NCBI RefSeq assembly: GCF_018998565.1
Contig: NZ_JAHNZO010000009.1
Span: forward strand, 62,001-126,000
DNA from: Paenibacillus oleatilyticus
GTDB lineage: Bacteria > Bacillota > Bacilli > Paenibacillales > NBRC-103111
DNA length: 64,000 nt
Reading direction: 5' to 3'
The position numbers and the translations under genes were made by a program. Under the pieces are notes generated by a model that worked only from the letters and a program-made list of their open reading frames with translations, ran no database searches and was not told where the DNA came from. How positions within the stretch are numbered: the first letter of the stretch is position 1; each line of letters opens with the position of its first letter. This document shows, piece after piece, positions 27,300-35,986 of this stretch.

Positions 27300-28355
27300 A
27301 TGAATGGACCCGATTCATCGTCTCCCTCGGACGTCCTGCTCGAAGTGAAAGACCTGCATGTCTCCTTCGCCACGTACGGCGGCGAGGTGCAGGCGGTCCG
27401 CGGCGTGAGCTTGACGCTTCGCCGCGGCGAGACGCTCGCCATCGTAGGCGAGTCCGGCTGCGGCAAAAGCGTCACCGCCCGCAGCTTGATGCGGCTGCTG
27501 CCCCCGCAAACCTCGAAGATCAGGCAGGGCAGCATCCGGTTTCAGGGACGGGAGCTGACCGGGCTGATGGAGAAGCAAATGCGGGAGATCAGGGGCTCGG
27601 CCATCACGATGATTTTTCAGGATGCGATGACCGCGCTCAATCCGACGATCACCATCGGCGAGCAGATTATGGAGGGCATCATCCGCCATCAGAAGCTGTC
27701 GCGGTCCGAAGCCCGCAAGCAGGCGGTAGAGATGCTGGAGCTGGTCGGCATTTCCAACCCGGAAAGCCGGCTCAAGCAGCATCTGCACCAGTTCAGCGGC
27801 GGCATGAGACAGCGCATCATGATTGCCATCGCAGCGGTCGGCAAGCCCTCGGTGCTCATTGCCGACGAACCGACCACGGCGCTCGATGTGACGATTCAGG
27901 CGCAGATTCTCGATCTGTTCAAGCTGCTGCAGCGCAAAACCGGCGTATCCATCATCATGATCACCCACGACCTCGGCGTGGTGGCGAATATTGCGGACCG
28001 CGTGAACGTCATGTACGCCGGCAAAGTGGTCGAGTCGGGCACGGTGGACGAGGTGTTCCAGCATCCGCAGCATCCTTATACGAAAGGGCTGCTTGCATCC
28101 ATGCCGCGTTTGGACAGCGACCGGAATACCCCGCTGCAATCGATCCCGGGGACCCCTCCGGATCTGTTCGCGCCGCCCAAAGGCTGCGCGTTCGCAGCCC
28201 GCTGTCCTTACGCGATGGAAGTGTGCGGTGACTTCCAGCCGGAAACGTCCTGCTTGCCCAGCGGGCACGGCGTTGCCTGTTGGCTGCAGGACACGCGCGC
28301 CAAGCAGATGGTTCCAATGGACGCGAATACTTTTATCCGATCGGCAATAGGTTAG
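27300..28355 (+). CDS. dppD: Dipeptide ABC transporter ATPase DppD
   Basis: 351 residues. Walker A GESGCGKS (about 57), signature FSGGMRQRIMIA, Walker B VLIADEPTTALD, and the C-terminal oligopeptide-transporter domain with the Cys-rich GCAFAARCPYAMEVC. It powers DppBC. Like the Bacillus dpp operon it has a single ATPase gene here; no DppF-type partner follows, so it may act as a homodimer or with a partner elsewhere. Start is 6 bases after dppC. Confidence 0.92.
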   Translation: MNGPDSSSPSDVLLEVKDLHVSFATYGGEVQAVRGVSLTLRRGETLAIVGESGCGKSVTARSLMRLLPPQTSKIRQGSIRFQGRELTGLMEKQMREIRGSAITMIFQDAMTALNPTITIGEQIMEGIIRHQKLSRSEARKQAVEMLELVGISNPESRLKQHLHQFSGGMRQRIMIAIAAVGKPSVLIADEPTTALDVTIQAQILDLFKLLQRKTGVSIIMITHDLGVVANIADRVNVMYAGKVVESGTVDEVFQHPQHPYTKGLLASMPRLDSDRNTPLQSIPGTPPDLFAPPKGCAFAARCPYAMEVCGDFQPETSCLPSGHGVACWLQDTRAKQMVPMDANTFIRSAIG

Positions 28356-28391
28356 CGAATCCTATCATACAATGTGAAGGAGAGACGTTGC

Positions 28392-30014
28392 ATGAAGAAA
28401 AGAACGGCTTTACTCCTCGGCTGTATCCTGTTATCCGGCACGGCGCTGGCAGGCTGCAGCGGCAAAGAAGGGGCAGGCACCGATCCGGCCCGGAACGAAC
28501 AGCAAGCGAAAATCCTGCTATACAACAATCTGCGGGAGCCTACGTCGCTGGACCCGCCGGTCGGATTCGATCAGGTGTCCTACGACATCCTGAACAACGC
28601 CATGGAAGGCTTGACGCGCCTTGGCAAAACCCAATCCCCCGAGCCCGCGATGGCCAAGGAATGGAAGATTAGTCCCGACGGCAAGCAGTATACGTTTACG
28701 CTGAGGGACGGCATCAAGTGGTCCAACGGAGATCCGGTGAAGGCGTCCGATTTCGAATTTGCCTGGAAGCGGATGCTCGATCCGAAGAAGCCTTCGCCGG
28801 CTGCGCCTCTGGCTTACGTCATCGAAGGAGCGGAAGCGTACAACTCGGATAAAGGTCCGGCCGACGGCGTCAAAATCAAAGCGACGGACGACAAGACGCT
28901 GGAGGTCGTGTTGACCAAGCCGGCCCCGTGGCTGCTTGGGATGGTGTCCAACCCGGCATTTTTCCCGGTACATAAGGCAACCGTGGAGAAGAACGACAAA
29001 TGGGCAAGCGAAGCCGCCACGATTGTAAGCAACGGTCCGTTCAAAATCACCGAATGGAAGCACGATTCCGAGCTGAAAATGGTCAAAAACGACCAGTACT
29101 GGGATGCGGCGAGCGTCAAGCTGGACGGCGTTACGTTCAAAATGGTCAACGACACGAATACGGAGTATCAGCTGTATCAGAGCGGAGGGCTGCATATTGA
29201 CGGCGTCATTCCGGCTGATTTGAGCCAGAAGCTGTTCGCGGAAGGCAAGGTCAAGGTGGAGGATTCGGCGGGAACGTATTTTTACCGGTTCAACACCAAG
29301 ATGCCGCCGTTCGATAACGTCAACATCCGCAAAGCGTTCCAGATGGCTGTAGACAGCCAGAAAATCGTCGACCTCGTCGTCAAGCAGAAGCAAAAGGTGG
29401 CCGACGGGTTCGTCTCGTATGGTCTCAAAGATCCGGCAGGGGACGATTTCCGCAAGGTTGGCGGTAAACTGGTGAAGTTCGACGCCGCGGAGGCGAAAAA
29501 GCTGCTTGAGAAGGGGATGGCCGAGGCCGGCTACAAAACGCTCCCGCAGGTGGCGCTGACCTACAATACGAACGACCTGCACCAGAAAATTGCCGAAGCG
29601 GCTCAAGCGATGTTCAAAGAAAACCTGGGCGTCGACGTGAAAATCGAGAGCAAGGAAGGCAAGGTGCTGACGGCCGAGCAGAAGAAGCTGCAATTGCAAT
29701 TTTCCCGTTCGTCGTGGCTGCCGGATTTTGCCGATCCGATCAATTTCCTGGACATCTTCCAGACTGGCAATCCGAACAACCGGACCGGCTGGAGCAATGC
29801 GCAGTACGACAAGCTGATTCAGGACGCCTACAACGAGCCGGACAATGCCAAACGATTCAAATTGCTGCACGAAGCGGAGAAAATCTTGCTGGATGAAGCG
29901 CCGATCATGCCGCTGTACTTTTACAACTCCGCTTATATGCAAAGCGACAAGCTGGAAGGAGTCGTCCGGCACGCTTACGGCTACATCGACTTCAAGTGGG
30001 CCGATTTGAAATAG
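28392..30014 (+). CDS. dppE: Peptide-binding lipoprotein DppE
   Basis: 540 residues from the ATG after AAGGAGAG; an upstream GTG overlaps the ribosome site. Lipoprotein signal with LAGC, then a family 5 solute-binding domain (NLREPTSLDPPVGFDQVSYD; AKEWKISPDGKQYTFTLRDG; WSNGDPVKASDFEFAWKRML). It captures peptides outside the cell and passes them to DppBC. Bacillus DppE binds murein tripeptides; the downstream ykf genes support the same substrate here. Length fits the family. Confidence 0.93.
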   Translation: MKKRTALLLGCILLSGTALAGCSGKEGAGTDPARNEQQAKILLYNNLREPTSLDPPVGFDQVSYDILNNAMEGLTRLGKTQSPEPAMAKEWKISPDGKQYTFTLRDGIKWSNGDPVKASDFEFAWKRMLDPKKPSPAAPLAYVIEGAEAYNSDKGPADGVKIKATDDKTLEVVLTKPAPWLLGMVSNPAFFPVHKATVEKNDKWASEAATIVSNGPFKITEWKHDSELKMVKNDQYWDAASVKLDGVTFKMVNDTNTEYQLYQSGGLHIDGVIPADLSQKLFAEGKVKVEDSAGTYFYRFNTKMPPFDNVNIRKAFQMAVDSQKIVDLVVKQKQKVADGFVSYGLKDPAGDDFRKVGGKLVKFDAAEAKKLLEKGMAEAGYKTLPQVALTYNTNDLHQKIAEAAQAMFKENLGVDVKIESKEGKVLTAEQKKLQLQFSRSSWLPDFADPINFLDIFQTGNPNNRTGWSNAQYDKLIQDAYNEPDNAKRFKLLHEAEKILLDEAPIMPLYFYNSAYMQSDKLEGVVRHAYGYIDFKWADLK

Positions 30015-30584
30015 ACGGCACCGGGGCGCGACGGCCTGTTGGTCAGGTGCTTGCAGGTTGCAGGGCGAGCAGCTCCGTTGCTCTGAGGTTGGAGGGAGCC
30101 GGTGGGCTGGCGAATCTTGGGGGCAGCTGAGCTACACTTGATATTAAAGGAAGTACGATGCGTTAAAGGGTAGGATACAGCGTCCGTTGGAATATAGCGG
30201 AAGGCAGGTGCTTTAGTTGTGTCGAAAAATGGTCACGACCCGCGAAATGGGAGTGATAGCGAACGTCAGTTCCTCTATTTGGCACAAGGCGCCGACATAA
30301 GGCCAAATAACGCATCGCAGTTCCTCTATGTTGAATACGGTAGTACATGGGGATTGACTACTCGCCGGGCAGTGCCGCAACATGGCGCCTCTCCCAGCGA
30401 GCGCAAGGAGAACAGAACTGTCTCACCAGTGCCAGCGATGCTGAAAAAGCGTCCAATGGGGCGTGCGATAGCTCCTGCGATGCTCAAAAACCTTCATATC
30501 ATGTTACGCGATGGTTCTTGCAATACTGCATGATCGACCAATCCGAGCCATCGTCGGCTTCGCTAACGAAGGGAGGAAGATACC
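30015..30584. repeat. Gene-free gap with short direct repeats between dppE and ykfA
   Basis: About 570 bases in which I see no credible gene. The motif CAGTTCCTCTAT occurs twice (30267-30278 and 30318-30329), and GTTCCTCTAT again near 48242. This looks like a degenerate copy of a dispersed intergenic repeat, but copy number in the genome cannot be known here. No clear terminator or promoter is seen. Confidence 0.4.
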
Positions 30585-31514
30585 ATGTGCAATCGCATCA
30601 AACCTCCGCGTCTCGCCGCGGGCGATACGGTAGGCATTACGGCCCCGGCGAGCCAAGGCGACTGGTGCAGAATCGAGCGGGCGGCCGGTTATTTGAACCG
30701 GATGGGCTTGAACGTCCGCTTCGGCGGCACGCTGTCCGGCCAGTACGGTTATTTGGCGGGGACGGACGAGGAGCGGGCGGCGGAACTGAACGCGATGTTC
30801 GCGGACCCGGGCATTCGGGCCGTCGTATGCGCGCGCGGCGGATATGGGTCGGCAAGAATAGCCGACATGCTGGATTACGACCGCATCCGCGATAACCCGA
30901 AAATTTTCTGGGGCTACAGCGATATTACGTTCCTCCACACCGCCATCGGAAACCGGTCGGGGCTCGTCACGTTTCACGGTCCTATGCTGACCTGCCTTGC
31001 CGAGGAGCCTGTCCACCCGCTGACCTTGCAGGGCTTTGAGCAGCTGTTTTATCCGAAGCCGGTCGTTTACACGGAAAACATTTCGCCGCTTGTTGCCTTG
31101 GTGGAAGGGGAGGCGGACGGACCGCTGGTCGGAGGCAATTTGACCCTGCTCGCAAGCACGCTCGGGACGCCGTACGAATTGGATACCCGCGGATGTATTT
31201 TGTTTATAGAAGAGATTGACGAGGAGCCGTACCGCGTCGACCGGATGCTGAACCAACTGCGGCAGGCCGGAAAGCTGGCCGATGCGTCGGGCATTCTCGT
31301 CTGCGATTTTCACAACTGCGAGCCAAACAAGTACAAAAATTCACTAACGCTGGAGCAGGTCATCCGGCATCATCTCGTTCAGGCGGGAAGACCCGTGCTA
31401 GCAGGGTTTAAAATCGGCCATTGCTCGCCGAACATCGCCGTTCCGTTAGGCATCGAGGCGAGGATAAATACCGCACAAAAGAAGCTGGAGCTTATCGAAC
31501 CGGCTATAGAGTAG
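30585..31514 (+). CDS. ykfA: L,D-carboxypeptidase (S66 family), YkfA/LdcA-like
   Basis: 309 residues. S66 serine peptidase, which removes the terminal D-Ala from murein tetrapeptides in the cytoplasm. Features: PPRLAAGDTVGITAPAS start, the ARGGYGSARI loop, nucleophile Ser in WGYSDITF (about 113), and the distal Glu and His motifs (GGNLTLLAS; KIGHCSPN). ATG follows GGGAGG. In Bacillus the dpp operon continues into ykfABCD, and this order is preserved apart from the 570-base gap. Confidence 0.9.
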   Translation: MCNRIKPPRLAAGDTVGITAPASQGDWCRIERAAGYLNRMGLNVRFGGTLSGQYGYLAGTDEERAAELNAMFADPGIRAVVCARGGYGSARIADMLDYDRIRDNPKIFWGYSDITFLHTAIGNRSGLVTFHGPMLTCLAEEPVHPLTLQGFEQLFYPKPVVYTENISPLVALVEGEADGPLVGGNLTLLASTLGTPYELDTRGCILFIEEIDEEPYRVDRMLNQLRQAGKLADASGILVCDFHNCEPNKYKNSLTLEQVIRHHLVQAGRPVLAGFKIGHCSPNIAVPLGIEARINTAQKKLELIEPAIE

Positions 31515-31535
31515 AAGCGCAAGGAGGCGCCCTGG

Positions 31536-32639
31536 ATGCAAATTCAAAGAATAGACGTCATGCGGCAGTCGACCCCGCTCGTCAAACCGTTCAAAACCGC
31601 GCTGCGGACCGTATTTCAAGCGGAATCCGTCCTGGTTCGGATCACGGCGGACGATGGCCGGGTCGGCTGGGGCGAAGCGCCGGCTACGATAGTGATTACG
31701 GGGGACAGCCTGGAGAGCATCGAATCCGCCATTGTCCATACGTTCACACCGCTGCTAGTCGGCAAAAGCCTGCTGGCCTACGAACAAATCATTCAATCCG
31801 TCCATCAGGCGATGGTCGGGTGCAGCAGCGGCAAAGCCGCGGTCGATATGGCAGTCTACGACCTGGTGGCGCAGGCCTGCGGGGTACCGCTGTATCAATT
31901 TCTCGGGGGCTACAAGGATCGGATCGAGACGGACTTTACCGTCAGCGTCAATTCGCCGAAAGAAATGGGCGAGGATGCGGCCCGTTATGTGGAATCCGGG
32001 TTCAACGTGCTGAAGATCAAGGTAGGGAAGGACGATATCGGCGAAGATATCGAACGGATCAGAGAGATCCGCAGCCGCGTAGGCGACCGGGTCAAAATCA
32101 GGCTGGATGCGAACCAAGGCTGGCAGGTGAAGGATGCGATCAAATCGATTCGGCGGATGGAAGACATGGGCCTCAATATCGAGCTTGTGGAGCAGCCGGT
32201 GAAGGCCGGAGATATCGAAGGCTTGAAGGCCGTCACGGACGCGGTCGAAACGCTGATTATGGCGGACGAGAGCGTGTTCTCTCCGGTGCAGGCGCTTGAA
32301 GTGCTGCAGCGGCGCGCGGCCGATCTGATCAATATCAAACTGATGAAATCGGGCGGGATCTACAAGGCGCAAATCATCAACCAAATTGCGGAGGAATACG
32401 GCGTGGAATGCATGGTGGGCAGCATGATCGAATCCCGTCTTGCGGTAACGGCGGCGGCTCATTTTGCGGCGAGTAAAAAGAACATTACCCGCTTCGATTT
32501 CGATGCGCCGCTCATGATGCTTCACGATATTGTCGACGGCGGCGTCCGATACGACGGGCGGGTCATGACGTTCCCGGACGAGGCCGGACTCGGCATCCGG
32601 AACGTGCGCTGCCAGGACGGGATGGGAGCCGTATCATGA
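31536..32639 (+). CDS. ykfB: L-Ala-D/L-Glu epimerase
   Basis: 367 residues, enolase superfamily, muconate-lactonising subgroup. It converts L-Ala-D-Glu to L-Ala-L-Glu so that murein dipeptide can be degraded. Catalytic KxK in VLKIKVGKDD (about 165), metal ligands in RLDANQGW, VEQPVKAG and MADESVFS, and a second Lys in INIKLMKSGG. The set is complete. It lies 21 bases after ykfA and its 3' end overlaps ykfC by four bases. Confidence 0.9.
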   Translation: MQIQRIDVMRQSTPLVKPFKTALRTVFQAESVLVRITADDGRVGWGEAPATIVITGDSLESIESAIVHTFTPLLVGKSLLAYEQIIQSVHQAMVGCSSGKAAVDMAVYDLVAQACGVPLYQFLGGYKDRIETDFTVSVNSPKEMGEDAARYVESGFNVLKIKVGKDDIGEDIERIREIRSRVGDRVKIRLDANQGWQVKDAIKSIRRMEDMGLNIELVEQPVKAGDIEGLKAVTDAVETLIMADESVFSPVQALEVLQRRAADLINIKLMKSGGIYKAQIINQIAEEYGVECMVGSMIESRLAVTAAAHFAASKKNITRFDFDAPLMMLHDIVDGGVRYDGRVMTFPDEAGLGIRNVRCQDGMGAVS

Positions 32640-33550
32640 GCGGACCGAAGCGAGTGAGAGCGGCGGTGTCCGTCGCCACCGTGTGGACGTCTCCCGATTC
32701 CCCGCGCCCGCTGGACGAACCGGCGCTGCGGTATCCGGCGGCCATAACGGAATGGCTGGGAGCTATGACCGTTAAGGATAAGCTGGATTTGTACGGCGCC
32801 AATCGCATTCAGACGCAAATGCTGTACGGAACCGAGGCGGTAGTTGACGAAGAAAGCGGCGACTGGGTCAAGGTGCTCATTCCCGAGCAAAGCACCCGGA
32901 AGGAGGGAGCAGGCTATCCCGGATGGGTGCCGAAGCGCCAGCTGACGGAAGCAAGCGCCCAATCTTCCGTGGACCAATGGGCGGAGGTGAGCGCTCCCCG
33001 GGCGCTGTTGACCCTCCGTTCGCTTCAAGCCGAAATTGAGCTGAGCTTCCTGACCCGGCTGCCTGTCATCGAAGAGACGAACGACGGCGTCGTGGTGGAT
33101 ACCCCACACGGAGCGGGCTTTTTGCCGAAGGATCAAGTGCGGATCGCTAGCCGTCCGGCATCCTGCGGCACGGAAGAAGCGGGCAAGCGGCTCGTCCGGC
33201 AGGGGATGCGGTTTATCGGTCTGCCTTATTTGTGGGGAGGCATGTCTTCCTTCGGCTACGACTGCTCCGGCTTTGCTTACAGCATGCACAAATCACAAGG
33301 TATTCTCATTCCGCGGGACGCTTCCGACCAAGCCGATCGGGGGCAGAGGGTGGAGCGGGACCGTCTGGAACCGGGGGATCTGCTCTTCTTCGCCTACGAA
33401 GAAGGCAAGGGGCGCGTGCATCATGTCGGAATCTATGCAGGCGACAACCGGATGCTTCATTCCCCTGATTCCGAAGGGTGTATAGAGCTTGTCGAGTTGG
33501 ACGGCTATAAGCTGGAAAAGGAGCATTGCATTTCCAGAAGATATTGGTAA
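32636..33550 (+). CDS. ykfC: NlpC/P60 gamma-D-Glu-diamino acid endopeptidase, YkfC-like
   Basis: 304 residues without a signal peptide, so cytoplasmic. Two SH3-like segments (about 1-170) precede an NlpC/P60 domain with the nucleophile in SSFGYDCSGFAY, His in GRVHHVGIYAG and the third polar residue in MLHSPDSEGCIELVEL. It cleaves the D-Glu-diaminopimelate bond of imported murein peptides. Starts inside the ykfB stop (ATGA), so coupled. The ykfD ATPase gene of Bacillus is absent; a terminator follows. Confidence 0.9.
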   Translation: MSGPKRVRAAVSVATVWTSPDSPRPLDEPALRYPAAITEWLGAMTVKDKLDLYGANRIQTQMLYGTEAVVDEESGDWVKVLIPEQSTRKEGAGYPGWVPKRQLTEASAQSSVDQWAEVSAPRALLTLRSLQAEIELSFLTRLPVIEETNDGVVVDTPHGAGFLPKDQVRIASRPASCGTEEAGKRLVRQGMRFIGLPYLWGGMSSFGYDCSGFAYSMHKSQGILIPRDASDQADRGQRVERDRLEPGDLLFFAYEEGKGRVHHVGIYAGDNRMLHSPDSEGCIELVELDGYKLEKEHCISRRYW

Positions 33551-33565
33551 GATGATCAACTGAAA

Positions 33566-33610
33566 AAAGGGCTCTCCCGTAAGTCCGATACAGACTGGGG
33601 AGAGCCCTTT
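33566..33610. terminator. Bidirectional terminator between ykfC and glnL-like gene
   Basis: Perfect 13-bp stem AAAGGGCTCTCCC / GGGAGAGCCCTTT with a 19-base loop and A/T runs on both sides; the flanking genes converge. Confidence 0.8.
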
Positions 33611-33616
33611 CTCGCA

Positions 33617-34555
33617 TCAATGTTCCCGCATGTGCTGCTTGGCCTCCAAATAAAGGACCTGAATGAATTTCTTGACGTTGATCCGCACTTGCGAGACGGT
33701 GTCCCCGCTCTCGTCCTCCAGTTCCATCATCCGCTTGCGAACCTCCGTAAAATCAAAAAACTTCGAAGCGTAATTTTCGAACTTGATATTCGAATAATCC
33801 GTCAGTCCGAGCGAAGCCAAGTGGCTTAACGCTTGATGAATCGTCCGGCGCACGCGCTGTTCGGCTGCTTTGATTTCTTTCTTGATCACCGCTTCGTCCG
33901 CCTTATCGCCCAGCTTGCGCACGGCCGCTGCGCGGAACAGCTCCCGCAGCTGGGGGAAATCGCGTTGGCCCGAAGCGGCGTCGTCATGCTCCGCCAAAAT
34001 TTGCAGCATCGCGAGCAAATCTTTGCAGCCGATTTCCCCAGTGATGCCAAGCTCCGAGAACAAATAACGGCCCGCCGAGCCGATTCCGGCAGAACCGCGA
34101 TCCTGCTCGCGCGGGGCCGCAGGCTTCCCTAGGCCGCCGTCGTCCAGTCCGAGCAGCGACTGGCGAATGTTCTGAATGGACCGTGCAAGCCGCATCCGCT
34201 CCTCGACCTTACGGATGACCGACAGCACCTCCAACCGGTTGATTGGCTTCGTTATGTAATATTCGACGCCCAAGGCGTATGCCTCGCCGATCATCTCTTT
34301 CGATTCGACCTGCGACAGCATGATGATTTTGCCGGGAAACGACGGGGCGATCTCCCGCACCGTCTCAATCCCGTCCCGCTTCGGCATCAGCAGGTCGATG
34401 AGCCAAATATCGGTCCGCGTGACCGCCAGCAGCCCGGCATCCACATCCGCTCCGTCCGCGGCTTCGCCCGCCACCTCGCCGAGGTCTTCGTCTTCGATCA
34501 GTTGCGCCAGCATCCGGCGTACCGCCGGGTCGTCATCGGTTATAAAAAATCGCAC
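33617..34555 (-). CDS. GlnL/YcbB-like response regulator
   Basis: 312 residues. Receiver domain 1-120 with acidic pocket DDD (about 7-9), phospho-acceptor Asp in IDLLMPKRDG, and KP at YYITKPINR. The C-terminal region matches the YcbB-type output domain (HQALSHLASLGLTDYSNIKF; DFTEVRKRMMELE) instead of a usual winged helix. In Bacillus GlnK-GlnL responds to glutamine and activates a glutaminase and a transporter. Here the kinase gene lies directly upstream and a glutamate-family symporter is divergent. Ligand is inferred. Confidence 0.85.
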   Translation of the reverse strand: MRFFITDDDPAVRRMLAQLIEDEDLGEVAGEAADGADVDAGLLAVTRTDIWLIDLLMPKRDGIETVREIAPSFPGKIIMLSQVESKEMIGEAYALGVEYYITKPINRLEVLSVIRKVEERMRLARSIQNIRQSLLGLDDGGLGKPAAPREQDRGSAGIGSAGRYLFSELGITGEIGCKDLLAMLQILAEHDDAASGQRDFPQLRELFRAAAVRKLGDKADEAVIKKEIKAAEQRVRRTIHQALSHLASLGLTDYSNIKFENYASKFFDFTEVRKRMMELEDESGDTVSQVRINVKKFIQVLYLEAKQHMREH

Positions 34556-34562
34556 TCCTTTT

Positions 34563-35864
34563 TCACCCGTCCTTATTTGTCGTTAAACTTGCTAACGGCA
34601 ATTGTATGATAAATTCCGTTCCTTTTCCACCGATTCCTTCCTGAATGGCGATCGTTCCGCCGAGCCGTTCCACCGTTTCCTGCACGTAGGAAAGGCCGAT
34701 GCCCGTCGAAGGAACCCCGGAAGCATCGTATTTGGTCGTATAGCCGGGATGAAAAACGATATCCCGCGAATGCCCCGGAATACCCGGGCCGTCGTCCCGG
34801 ACGCGCAGCTCCGTCGTCCGCTCGTCCGTACGGTCGATGACGACTTCGATATCCCCGTCCTTCGCAATCGCCTCTACGGCGTTCGAGACGAGATTGTTCA
34901 GCAGCGACAGCAGCGTGTAGGCGTGATAAGGGGGATGCGGCCCTTTCACCCTCAACGCAATGCGGATCGTTTTGCCGTGCAAGTGGGCGTATTTTTCATT
35001 CGAGCGGACTACCACGCCGCCTAGCTCTTCCGCCAGGCCGAAGTCGGCCCGCTGCTCGCTTGTGATGAGCTGCGACAATCCGGCGTAGATCCGCTGATTG
35101 TCCTTCTTGATCTCATGCACTTGTCCGGCGATACCTAAGGCTTGCCGGGCGAAATCGGGCTCGGCCGCGTCTTTCAACCCCCGGTACAGCTCATAGGACG
35201 AGCGGGTGATCTGCTCGGCCTGCTGCAGCGTTTTTTGCAAATGCACGGATTCCTCGTACAGCGTCGAGATCAGCATCAGCCGATGCTCGTTCTCCTGCCG
35301 CTCCCGCTCCTGCAGCGCACGCACCTGCCTCAGCTGGATGATGTTGAAGATCGCCAGCACGAACGAGCTACGGAACACGGCGATCACGATAATTTGCTCC
35401 AGCTCGTGCAGAATGATCGTGCGGCCGGGAAGCGAATAGCGAAAAAACAGCTCCGCCACATTGGAGCCGACTTCCAATCCCATGCCGATCAGCCCGATCA
35501 GCAGCGGACTTTGCCGGTAATTGTTGACCTGCGCTGCGGTGAACAAGGCCCCATAAGAGAAATAAAAGAAGAAAGCGGGAACATGCTGATAGAATGAAGC
35601 TTCAAGCGCTGCCCCGCCCAGCGCATCCAGTCCGATCCGAAAGGCCGGCACCGTGAGGCCGGTTACGAATCCCGCCGCAAGCGGCGTTAACCCGCGAAGC
35701 CACAGCAAACTGAAAAAAAGCACGGGAGGCCCCATGCCGACGCGGAACGAATCCGAGAACGGATAAAATTTCAGCTCGGCGGCCAGCGGTACGAGAATGG
35801 CGACAAGGGCGAGCGGGAACAGGCGGCTTTGCCAAGATACAGCCTTTTTCAAAATTCGTATCAA
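34563..35864 (-). CDS. GlnK-like sensor histidine kinase
   Basis: 433 residues. Six or so membrane segments at the N-terminus (for instance FPLALVAILVPLAAELKF; FYFSYGALFTAAQV), a coiled helix around 180-220, and a C-terminal HATPase domain with N box LLNNLVSNAVEAI, G1 DDGPGIP and G2 GIGLSYV. As in the YcbA/GlnK group, the phospho-acceptor His lies in an atypical context (EVHEIKKDNQRIYAGLSQL). It is 7 bases upstream of the regulator gene, forming one unit transcribed away from the symporter. Confidence 0.85.
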   Translation of the reverse strand: MIRILKKAVSWQSRLFPLALVAILVPLAAELKFYPFSDSFRVGMGPPVLFFSLLWLRGLTPLAAGFVTGLTVPAFRIGLDALGGAALEASFYQHVPAFFFYFSYGALFTAAQVNNYRQSPLLIGLIGMGLEVGSNVAELFFRYSLPGRTIILHELEQIIVIAVFRSSFVLAIFNIIQLRQVRALQERERQENEHRLMLISTLYEESVHLQKTLQQAEQITRSSYELYRGLKDAAEPDFARQALGIAGQVHEIKKDNQRIYAGLSQLITSEQRADFGLAEELGGVVVRSNEKYAHLHGKTIRIALRVKGPHPPYHAYTLLSLLNNLVSNAVEAIAKDGDIEVVIDRTDERTTELRVRDDGPGIPGHSRDIVFHPGYTTKYDASGVPSTGIGLSYVQETVERLGGTIAIQEGIGGKGTEFIIQLPLASLTTNKDG

Positions 35865-35879
35865 CTCGCAATTGTAGGT

Positions 35880-35895
35880 TTTTGTAGTTTAGTGT
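35880..35895. promoter_or_regulatory. Possible GlnL-type direct repeat
   Basis: TTTTGT-N4-TAGTGT resembles the TTTTGT-N4-TTTTGT direct repeat reported for Bacillus GlnL, with the second half 4 of 6. It sits in the 122-base gap between the kinase gene and the divergent symporter gene, near a candidate TTGTAG-18-TATGAT promoter. Confidence 0.3.
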
Positions 35896-35986
35896 AGACG
35901 GTCCATATGATAATATTCAAACCTATTATTTCATAGACGCAACTGATTTGGAAGCGCTTTTAGTAACAAAAGAGGGGGAAACAGTC

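Noticed and set aside
30347..30895. 182-codon frame overlapping the ykfA start
   Set aside because: Overlaps ykfA in a different frame, poor composition, no ribosome site; ykfA has full family conservation.
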